Source of the DNA: an uncultured Eubacteriales bacterium
GTDB lineage: Bacteria; Bacillota; Clostridia; Lachnospirales; Lachnospiraceae
Length of the DNA: 12,431 bases
Direction of reading: 5' to 3'
Assembly: GCA_900321145.1 (NCBI GenBank)
Contig: ONVB01000176.1
Coordinates: forward strand, 1 to 12,431
Under the pieces are notes generated by a model. The model was given only the letters and a program-made list of their open reading frames with translations, was not told the origin of the DNA and did not search any database. How positions within the stretch are numbered: position 1 is the first letter of the stretch; each line of letters begins with the position of its first letter. Of this stretch, positions 1 to 6,188 are shown piece after piece. A program made the position numbers and the translations under genes.

Positions 1-17
1 CAGATTTGGGAGAACAT

Positions 18-884
18 ATGGCTAAGAAGAATAACAAAAAGGGAAGTAATATACAGAAGGTCAACAGAAATCAGAGCAGTAATCTCGCGAAGAGGGCATC
101 TCTTCCGGCTGATATAGATTCCGCAAAGGAAAGGATAGCGGATAAAAAGGCTAAGGCTGCGGCAGATAATGCTAAATCCGTCAGGGATGAAGCGGCCTTA
201 AAGTCACAGGCGGCTTATAAGGCAGAGCTTGAGAAGAGAGAGCAGGAAGAACCACCCGTGAAACCAAAGGGCGGAGCAGCTGTATTTCATTTCCTTGATA
301 AGGTTGGTGATATCTTCTTTTTAAATATGTTTTTTGTTATATCCTGTCTCCCGATAATCACTATAGGTGCGGCGTTTACGGCACTTTATTACACCTGCTT
401 TAAAATGGCTGACAATAAAGAGGGTTCGTCTATCTTAAAGCTTTATATAAAGTCATTTAAATCTAATTTTAAGCAGGCTACGGTTCTTTGGATTCTTATG
501 CTTGCTGTTCTTGTCGGTGCATACGCTTCCTACGTGGGCTGGTATTATACCGAGAACAATATGCTTTTGATGCTTACCGGTTTTATACTGATCATCGTAA
601 GCCTGTTCTTCCCGCTGCAGTATCCTTTGCTTGCGAGGTATGACAATACCTGCTTTACGATAATCAAGAATTCGTTTATCCTTGCCCTTACCAAATTCAA
701 GTCATGGGCAGTGGTATTCTTTGCATGGGGAGGTCCGATCATAGTATATGCTATGAATCCCGATTTCTTCATATGGACATGGTTCTTCTGGATAGTGTAT
801 CTTTTTGCCTTTGTGGCATACGGTACATCCTTCTCTCTGCTTAAGCTTTTTTCGGAGCTGGAGAGTGCACAGGAAGAACAGTAG
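18..884 (+). CDS. DUF624 (YesL-like) integral membrane protein with long charged N-terminus
   Basis: The 288-residue product has about 85 N-terminal residues rich in Lys, Ala, Glu and Asn, probably cytoplasmic and partly coiled-coil, followed by a hydrophobic domain with about five membrane helices (roughly 99-126, 154-176, 182-204, 229-246 and 252-275). The segment around residues 99-155 (LNMFFVISCLPIITIGAA, then ALYY, then KSFKSNFKQAT) is the typical DUF624/YesL signature. Members of that family are usually about 200 residues and often sit near sugar ABC transporters or glycoside-utilisation genes; their biochemical role is not established. I chose the ATG at 18 over an in-frame TTG at 6 because GGGAG (8-12) then lies five bases upstream. 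The N-terminal extension is the odd part: it has low complexity and no family I recognise. The gene is separated from the next one by its own promoter region, so it probably belongs to a unit that begins left of the window. The family call is firm, the function unknown. Confidence 0.85.
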   Translation: MAKKNNKKGSNIQKVNRNQSSNLAKRASLPADIDSAKERIADKKAKAAADNAKSVRDEAALKSQAAYKAELEKREQEEPPVKPKGGAAVFHFLDKVGDIFFLNMFFVISCLPIITIGAAFTALYYTCFKMADNKEGSSILKLYIKSFKSNFKQATVLWILMLAVLVGAYASYVGWYYTENNMLLMLTGFILIIVSLFFPLQYPLLARYDNTCFTIIKNSFILALTKFKSWAVVFFAWGGPIIVYAMNPDFFIWTWFFWIVYLFAFVAYGTSFSLLKLFSELESAQEEQ

Positions 885-909
885 TATAGTCTTATATTTT
901 CTGTAAAAC

Positions 910-938
910 TTGAATAATTCATCCTGCATGAGTATAAT
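910..938 (+). promoter_or_regulatory. Sigma-70 (RpoD/SigA-type) promoter for the PARG-SGNH-pseudokinase gene
   Basis: A -35 box TTGAAT (910-915, four of six consensus bases) and a perfect -10 box TATAAT (933-938) are separated by exactly 17 bases. The expected transcription start is near 944-946, giving a leader of about 30 bases before the ATG at 976. The leader carries a G-run (963-968) seven bases before the start codon that can serve as the ribosome binding site. This is the best promoter match I found. One arm of a 10-base inverted repeat falls inside the spacer (918-927), with its partner at 996-1005 in the coding region. Confidence 0.8.
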
Positions 939-975
939 TGTGGTAGGTTAAACTATTGATCCGGGGGGACTTGCC

Positions 976-3522
976 ATGAGTATTTATAAACCGACGCAGG
1001 ATGAACTTATTTCTTGTTTCAATGATACAGTCAATCTTTCACTTACTGACAATGATATAAAGGAAAATACAGCCAAAATGGCGGCTTCAAGCAGTGTATA
1101 CCCTGAGGATTATATATCCGGAAAGCCGGCTGATCCGTATATTATGAAAGGGCGTCCCGAGGTGGATGTGGTCGAGAGTACCACATTTGCGGCTGCAAGA
1201 GATGTTATTTTTGCGCCGGGATCTAAAGCGCGAAGAGTTGCGGTGCTGAACTTTGCGAATCCGCATACTCCGGGAGGCGGCGTTACAAGAGGTGCCATGG
1301 CTCAGGAGGAGTGTCTGTGCAGGAGCAGCAACCTGTATCAGGGACTGGTCGGGGAGCTTCAGAATACTCAGTATTATGAATATCATAAAGCCATGAGAGA
1401 TGTGATCTTCTCCGACAGGATAATCTATTCCCCGGGAGTGCTGGTGTTTAAGGATGAGTCGCCCTGTCCTCAGCTTATGCCTAAGGAAGATTGGTTTTCC
1501 GTAGATGTCATTACCTGTGCGGCGCCATATATGGCCGATACCGTTTTTATCAATTCCGAGGTAATAAACAATATATTTGTTTCACGTATCATGAACATAT
1601 TCAGAGTTGCTTTCGACAACGGGGTCGATACCCTGATCCTCGGTGCTTTTGGCTGCGGAGCCTTCAGGAATTCTCCGGCGGTGGTCGCGAGCGCGTTCAG
1701 ACAGGTGATCGACAACCTGGAAAACTGTAACGGTGTCGGCGTTAACAAGGTAGTATTTGCCATAAAGAAAAGTCGCGGAGAAGACAGGATCTGCCCGAAT
1801 CTGCAGGCATTTGTCAATGAGTTTTATGCCGCATCCTCAGCGGTATTAAGGTCATCCGATGACGAGGAGCCCAACCTTGGCTTAAGAGCCGAAAGCACTT
1901 GGACAAACGGATATGTCATGCCTGACGGTACTAAGCTTGAGAGTATGAATGAGAGGATGGAATTCGGAAGGATCAAGTGGAACAATCCGTATTGCGGCAA
2001 AAACATATCCATATTCGGCGATTCAATCAGTACACTGGCAGGCTATAATCCCGAGGGTTTTAACGTGTTCTATGAAGGAAGCTTCCTCGAGATAACGGGA
2101 GTCAGGGAGCCTGTTGATACCTGGTGGGGAAGGATAATAGGATTTCTCGGAGCAAATCTGCTGGTAAACAACTCCTGGTCGGGATGCCTGGTTTCGGCAG
2201 AGGATAAAGAAGGGGACGGTTTTCCGTCGGGCTGCAGCAAAAGGCGCATAGAGATGCTTGGTGTGCCGCATAAGACAAACAAAGCTTATGATGTAAATCC
2301 TGATGTTATCATCATATATATGGGTACAAACGACTGGGCTTACGGCATACAGCCTGCCGTCTTTAAGGATGGTTATGATGCCATGCTGAACGGGATAAGC
2401 AACAGGTATCCTGATGCTACGGTCTGGTGCTGTACGCTTTGTTCGTCCAAGATATCCTCTAAACCACAGTTTATGTTCCCGACCGAACCCGGCGGCTACA
2501 GTATAGAGACATATAACGATATTATAAAGGAGCGGGCCAAGTCATATGACTATGAGTTGATCGACTTTGCCTCGTTTAAAGTGCCGTATGATTCGATAGA
2601 CGGAAGCCATCCGAATGCGGAAGGAATGAGAACCCTTACCGAGCTTGTTGCCAAGGAGATGCGTATGGTTACGGGGATAAACTCTGACGGCACAAAGTTC
2701 GATGCTTCCGCTCCGTCGGCGGAAAAGCTTACCGGGAAGAAGATCGCAGGGAGATACAGTATAAAGAAATACTTGTGGACCGACGGATTGCAGCAAAGAT
2801 TTAAGGCTCTTGATACCGCGGAGGGGACGGAATGCATGATGGCCGTTCCGGAGAATAAGGATGACGGACATGTGGATTACTTTATAAAGAAGGTCGAGAT
2901 GCTGAAAAATATCCGCCACGACAGGCTTGTAAATGTATATGGCTATGCGGAGGCGGATTCGACCATATATATGCTTGAGGATTACAGGGAACACAGACGG
3001 CTTTTGGATGCCGACAAGGAAGCAAAAAACAATCATACATTTCTTAACCATAAGGGCATATTGAAATATATGATAGACATTACCATGGCCTGCGCCTACC
3101 TTCACAGCCAGAACCCGCCCTTTGTCCACAGATGCATAACTCCAAAGTGCATACTTATCTGTGATGACGGAAACGCCCGTCTTTCCGGCCTTTATTCCAT
3201 GATCAGAGGCAACGATACCGGCGATATGCTTATGGGCAGGAAGGGATTTGAAGCGCCGGAACAGTATTTTCTGCCGGTTTCTCCTGCCGTGGATGTATAT
3301 GCCATAGGAAGGACCATGCTCTCCCTTCTGACAGACGCGGATATGCTCAGCGACAGAGACAGCAACGGAAAGTCATATATCACTGCTTCGGTTTTGAAAA
3401 AGAAGTACGGAGTCGACAAAAAGCTTGCCAAGATTGTTGAAAAGTGTATCGAACCCGATACGAAAAAGAGATACAAGAATGCGGCGGAACTCTTAGAGGA
3501 GCTTAAGAAATGCTCCCTCTAA
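976..3522 (+). CDS. Three-domain fusion: microbial-type poly(ADP-ribose) glycohydrolase + SGNH/GDSL hydrolase + pseudokinase
   Basis: The 848-residue protein has no signal peptide or membrane segment and probably acts in the cytoplasm. Residues 1-285 match the TIGR02452/DUF2263 family (macrodomain fold). The bacterial PARG signature is intact: GGG at 100-102, seven residues, then QEE at 110-112, with the later conserved GAFGCGAFRN at 223-232. Such enzymes hydrolyse ADP-ribose linkages. Residues 340-565 form an SGNH hydrolase: GDS with nucleophile Ser350, NNSWSG at 398-403, GTND at 450-453, and the Asp542/His545 pair in DGSH. Both hydrolases therefore look active. Residues 588-845 resemble a Ser/Thr kinase, but the glycine loop is absent, the beta3 Lys is replaced (AVP, 623-625), HRD reads HRC (718-720), the catalytic-loop Lys and Asn are lost, and no DFG remains. 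Glu641, APE (760-762), Asp773 and Arg832 persist, so the fold is probably kept as a scaffold or ligand sensor. Its substrate is unknown. A role in ADP-ribosyl or acyl-ADP-ribose metabolism, or in defence, is inference. Confidence 0.88.
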   Translation: MSIYKPTQDELISCFNDTVNLSLTDNDIKENTAKMAASSSVYPEDYISGKPADPYIMKGRPEVDVVESTTFAAARDVIFAPGSKARRVAVLNFANPHTPGGGVTRGAMAQEECLCRSSNLYQGLVGELQNTQYYEYHKAMRDVIFSDRIIYSPGVLVFKDESPCPQLMPKEDWFSVDVITCAAPYMADTVFINSEVINNIFVSRIMNIFRVAFDNGVDTLILGAFGCGAFRNSPAVVASAFRQVIDNLENCNGVGVNKVVFAIKKSRGEDRICPNLQAFVNEFYAASSAVLRSSDDEEPNLGLRAESTWTNGYVMPDGTKLESMNERMEFGRIKWNNPYCGKNISIFGDSISTLAGYNPEGFNVFYEGSFLEITGVREPVDTWWGRIIGFLGANLLVNNSWSGCLVSAEDKEGDGFPSGCSKRRIEMLGVPHKTNKAYDVNPDVIIIYMGTNDWAYGIQPAVFKDGYDAMLNGISNRYPDATVWCCTLCSSKISSKPQFMFPTEPGGYSIETYNDIIKERAKSYDYELIDFASFKVPYDSIDGSHPNAEGMRTLTELVAKEMRMVTGINSDGTKFDASAPSAEKLTGKKIAGRYSIKKYLWTDGLQQRFKALDTAEGTECMMAVPENKDDGHVDYFIKKVEMLKNIRHDRLVNVYGYAEADSTIYMLEDYREHRRLLDADKEAKNNHTFLNHKGILKYMIDITMACAYLHSQNPPFVHRCITPKCILICDDGNARLSGLYSMIRGNDTGDMLMGRKGFEAPEQYFLPVSPAVDVYAIGRTMLSLLTDADMLSDRDSNGKSYITASVLKKKYGVDKKLAKIVEKCIEPDTKKRYKNAAELLEELKKCSL

Positions 3523-3558
3523 GCGATATCCCGGTTTTTCGGTAATAAAAAATAATTA

Positions 3559-4281
3559 ATGGTGGAATGGGAGGCGGACATTATAGAAAAGAAAAAGAAG
3601 CTGCTTACATTTTCGTATGACGACGGTGTAAAGCAGGACAGAAGACTTGTTGAGATATTTAATAAATACGGGCTTAAGTGTACATTTAATATAAATACGG
3701 GAATACAGTCCGAAAGTTCTGAATGGATGGTTCAGGATATACATGTAAAGCGCATGGAGCAAAGTGACATAGGAGGTCTGTATGACGGACACGAGATAGC
3801 TGTCCACGGACTGACGCATGCCAATCCTGCGGGGCATGATGAAGCATGGTTTGAAGAGGAATACGGCCGTGACATAGAGAATATAACAAGAATCTACGGA
3901 AGGAGGCCCGTAGGAATGGCTTATGCCTATGGTGCCTATGACGATGCTGTATGTGCATGGCTGTGCGGGCACGGTATAAAGTACGGAAGAACCGTGGATG
4001 CGTCAAAGAGCTTTGACCTGCCTGAGGATCTGATAAGGCTCAGGCCGTCGTGCCATCATAACGATGCGGAGCTTTTTCCTATGCTGGAGCGGTTTTTGAA
4101 TGAAACACCTCCGGAGGGAGAAAGCCGGCTTTTTTATGTATGGGGACACAGCTATGAGTTTGATGCGGTAAGGAACTGGGCGAGAATAGAGGAATTCTGT
4201 GCCCGTGCGTCAGGGCGGGAGGATGTGTTCTATGGGACCAATACCGAGTGTCTGGAGTATCTTGGGCTGTTGAAGGTGTAA
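3559..4281 (+). CDS. Polysaccharide deacetylase (NodB homology) family protein, no signal peptide
   Basis: The product (up to 240 residues) is a carbohydrate esterase 4/NodB-type metal-dependent deacetylase. Visible motifs are TFSYDDG (residues 17-23; catalytic and metal-binding Asp21/Asp22), HGLTH (83-87; metal-binding His83/His87), a motif-3-like RRPVGMAYAYGAYDD (115-129) and YVWGHSYEFD (193-202) with His197. This fits a compact clostridial subfamily ending with the WGHSYEF motif. The family removes N- or O-acetyl groups from amino sugars, often at the cell wall, but there is no signal peptide or membrane anchor here, so an intracellular sugar substrate is more likely. The gene lies 36 bases after the fusion gene and may share its promoter. 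The start is uncertain: the ATG at 3559 has no ribosome binding site, while GGGAGG at 3569-3574 would favour ATT (3580) or ATA (3583). The latter also give the short N-terminus I expect for the family. Confidence 0.85.
   Translation: MVEWEADIIEKKKKLLTFSYDDGVKQDRRLVEIFNKYGLKCTFNINTGIQSESSEWMVQDIHVKRMEQSDIGGLYDGHEIAVHGLTHANPAGHDEAWFEEEYGRDIENITRIYGRRPVGMAYAYGAYDDAVCAWLCGHGIKYGRTVDASKSFDLPEDLIRLRPSCHHNDAELFPMLERFLNETPPEGESRLFYVWGHSYEFDAVRNWARIEEFCARASGREDVFYGTNTECLEYLGLLKV
3569..3574 (+). promoter_or_regulatory. Ribosome binding site located downstream of the apparent ATG of the deacetylase gene
   Basis: GGGAGG lies inside codons 4-6 of the reading frame that begins at ATG 3559, while the AT-rich sequence before that ATG contains no purine-rich site. 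The motif is five bases before an in-frame ATT (3580) and eight before an in-frame ATA (3583), both rare but known bacterial start codons. It may mark the true start, or the G-rich codons may be a coincidence. Confidence 0.4.
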
Positions 4282-4307
4282 AGAAAGGATAGTTGACGGA
4301 GGTATAT

Positions 4308-5057
4308 ATGGATGAGGCAAGGAGAGTCCTTGAGAGTCTTGAGAAGGGTGAACTGAGTGTAGATGAGGCCCTGGTTTTTTTTAAGAAAGAACCTTTTAAG
4401 GAGCTTGATTTCGCGAAGCTTGACACTCACAGGGGCTTGAGAAGCGGTTTTCCCGAAGTGGTTTTCTGTGAGGGGAAGCCTGATGATCACCTTAAGAGCA
4501 TATATGAAAAGCTGCTCGATGCCGACGGAAGGGTATTTGGTACCAGAGCGTCGGAGTCACAGTATGAGCTGATAAAGTCTGTCATACCGGACGTGTCCTA
4601 TGATAGGGTGTCGAGGATTCTTAAGGTTGAAAGGCAGGCGGCAGAGAGGAAGGGGATGATCTGCGTGGCCTGCGCGGGAACGGCGGATATCCCCGTGGCA
4701 GAGGAGGCGGCGCAGACTGCCGAGTACTTCGGTACATATGTTGAAAGAGTATATGATGTAGGAGTGAGCGGGATACACAGATTGCTCTCGAAGGTTGAAC
4801 TGCTGCAGAAAGCAAACTGCGTGGTGGCCATAGCCGGTATGGAGGGCGCTCTTGCGAGTGTCATAGGAGGGCTTGTGTCAAATCCTGTTATAGCCGTTCC
4901 GACCTCGGTAGGCTACGGAGCGAGCCTTAACGGGCTATCAGCCCTGCTTACCATGATAAACTCCTGCGCAAATGGGATAGCGGTGGTAAATATCGACAAC
5001 GGATACGGCGCGGGATATATGGCCACACAGATAAACAGACTTGCGATAAAGACGTAA
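4308..5057 (+). CDS. larB: Pyridinium-3,5-biscarboxylic acid mononucleotide synthase LarB (nickel-pincer cofactor biosynthesis)
   Basis: LarB carboxylates the pyridine ring of nicotinic acid adenine dinucleotide and releases AMP, the first step in making the nickel-pincer nucleotide of lactate racemase and related enzymes. The 249-residue length is normal for the family. Residues 1-60 are the typical LarB N-terminal region (LDTHRGLRSGFPEVVFCEGK, 38-57). Residues 118-245 are the PurE-like AIR-carboxylase domain with CAGTADIPVAEEA (122-134), AGMEGALASVIGG (176-188) and VPTSVGYGASLNG (197-209). Cys220 in INSCANGI aligns by position with the cysteine that, as I recall, forms the transient pyridine adduct in Lactobacillus plantarum LarB. 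The ATG at 4308 was chosen over the TTG at 4293 because GGAGG (4298-4302) lies five bases before it. No larC, larE or lactate racemase-like gene is present in the window. The gene follows the deacetylase by 26 bases. Confidence 0.93.
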   Translation: MDEARRVLESLEKGELSVDEALVFFKKEPFKELDFAKLDTHRGLRSGFPEVVFCEGKPDDHLKSIYEKLLDADGRVFGTRASESQYELIKSVIPDVSYDRVSRILKVERQAAERKGMICVACAGTADIPVAEEAAQTAEYFGTYVERVYDVGVSGIHRLLSKVELLQKANCVVAIAGMEGALASVIGGLVSNPVIAVPTSVGYGASLNGLSALLTMINSCANGIAVVNIDNGYGAGYMATQINRLAIKT

Positions 5058-5090
5058 TCTTATAAAACTCTTATATAAAAAAGAGGATTT

Positions 5091-5146
5091 TCCCCCTTCG
5101 ACGGCGTATATAGAATTGTGTTCATTTTTGAGCGCCGGGAGGGGGA
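5091..5146 (+). promoter_or_regulatory. Hairpin that would sequester the dgt ribosome binding site (candidate translational control element)
   Basis: The left arm T + CCCCCTTC (5091-5099) followed by CGGCG (5102-5106) can pair with CGCCG (5133-5137) and GGGAGGGGG + A (5138-5146). This gives about 14 pairs, mostly G-C, with a 2-base bulge at 5100-5101, one G-U pair and a loop of about 25 bases. The right arm contains the only plausible ribosome binding site (5137-5145) for the TTG start of dgt at 5155. No U-run follows the stem, so it does not look like an intrinsic terminator. A weaker pairing of AAGAGG (5081-5086) with the left arm could compete. The complementarity is seen directly; the regulatory role is inferred. 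Confidence 0.5.
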
Positions 5147-5154
5147 TATTTGAT

Positions 5155-6165
5155 TTGATCATAAGGGAATCTTTTGAGGCACGCGAGCATGAGATATTGA
5201 GCCCGCATGCCGCATTTTCGGATGAGTCGCGCGGTCGTGACCGCTTTGAAGAAAAGTGCGATCTTCGGACCGATTATCAAAGAGACAGAGACAGGATCAT
5301 ACACTGTAAGTCGTTCAGGCGTCTGAAGCATAAGACGCAGGTGTTTCTTGCGCCCTCGGGCGATCATTACAGGACGAGGCTTACTCATACGCTCGAGGTG
5401 TCACAGATAGCGCGCAGTATAGCCAAGGCATTGAGGCTGAACGAGGATCTGACGGAGGCTATAGCTTTGGGGCACGATCTCGGACATACTCCCTTTGGTC
5501 ACGCCGGCGAGAGAGCTCTTTCGAAATGTACCATGAAGCACACCGGCAGACCGTTTAGGCACAATGAGCAGAGTGTGCGCGTTGTGGAGGCGCTCGAGAA
5601 GAGCGGACGGGGACTCAACCTGACCTGGGAGGTCAGAGACGGCATACTGAACCATCAGACGGCGGGAAAGCCGGCGACCTTAGAGGGAAACATAGTAAGG
5701 CTTTCCGACAAGATAGCATATATAAACCATGATATAGATGACGGCATCAGAGCGGGGCTTATGACGGAGGATTCGCTGCCGGAGGAGTGCACAGCCATAC
5801 TCGGGCACAGCACAAGGGACAGGATAAATACACTTGTACACGGTATAGTGTTAAACAGTCTTGAAAGTGATGTGGTGAGTCTTCCCGGAGAACAGCAGAA
5901 AGCGCTGTATGACTTAAGAGCATTTATGTTCTCGGACCTTTATACCAATCCGGTCGCAAAGGGTGAGGAGGTCAAGGCGGAAAAGCTGATAACCATGTTA
6001 TTTGATGCTTATATGGAAGATATAAACAAGCTTCCTGATAAAAGAACGGAGCTTATAGAAGCCGGAGCGGACAAGGTTACGGTGATTGTTGATTATATAG
6101 CCGGGATGACCGATAATTACGCTGTTGAGTGCGCAAAGAGCCTGTTCATTCCGGTTTCATGGTAG
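5155..6165 (+). CDS. dgt: Deoxyguanosinetriphosphate triphosphohydrolase (dGTPase) family HD hydrolase
   Basis: Members hydrolyse deoxynucleoside triphosphates, classically dGTP, to the nucleoside and triphosphate, and so tune dNTP pools. The 336-residue product carries the family N-terminus (ILSPHAAFSDESRGR, 14-28), the nucleotide-binding stretch RDRDRIIHCKSFRRLKHKTQVF (43-64), and an intact HD-domain metal site with His78 (RLTHTLEV), His107/Asp108 (GHDLGHTPFGH) and Asp185 (LSDKIAY). I start at TTG 5155 because the protein then begins where the family normally does and GGGAGGGGG (5137-5145) lies nine bases upstream. TTG codons at 5116 and 5128 are in frame but have no ribosome binding site. 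It lies 97 bases after larB, the largest gap in the window, and 23 bases before dnaG, so it probably heads the dnaG-rpoD operon. Its ribosome binding site falls in the hairpin at 5091-5146. The exact dNTP preference cannot be told from sequence. Confidence 0.92.
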   Translation: MIIRESFEAREHEILSPHAAFSDESRGRDRFEEKCDLRTDYQRDRDRIIHCKSFRRLKHKTQVFLAPSGDHYRTRLTHTLEVSQIARSIAKALRLNEDLTEAIALGHDLGHTPFGHAGERALSKCTMKHTGRPFRHNEQSVRVVEALEKSGRGLNLTWEVRDGILNHQTAGKPATLEGNIVRLSDKIAYINHDIDDGIRAGLMTEDSLPEECTAILGHSTRDRINTLVHGIVLNSLESDVVSLPGEQQKALYDLRAFMFSDLYTNPVAKGEEVKAEKLITMLFDAYMEDINKLPDKRTELIEAGADKVTVIVDYIAGMTDNYAVECAKSLFIPVSW

Positions 6166-6188
6166 AGAGTATAGTATGAGGTGATTAG

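Noticed and set aside
2542..3129. Antisense 195-codon open frame inside the fusion gene
   Set aside because: It lies opposite a gene with clear domains, has no recognisable motif or ribosome binding site, and reads as a codon-bias shadow.
3528..3545. Small CCG/CGG stem after the fusion gene that could be a terminator
   Set aside because: Only three strong pairs around a T-rich loop and no T-run afterwards, so it is not a credible intrinsic terminator.
976..4281. Possibility that this is a known anti-phage defence island
   Set aside because: Macrodomain and kinase-like domains occur in defence systems, but no toxin, nuclease, cyclase, sensor or mobile element is present, and the flanks are housekeeping genes.
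5061..5090. AT-rich stretch with TATAAA and TATATA and a CTCTT/AAGAG dyad between larB and dgt
   Set aside because: No -35 box lies at the correct spacing, and the five-pair stem is too weak for a terminator.
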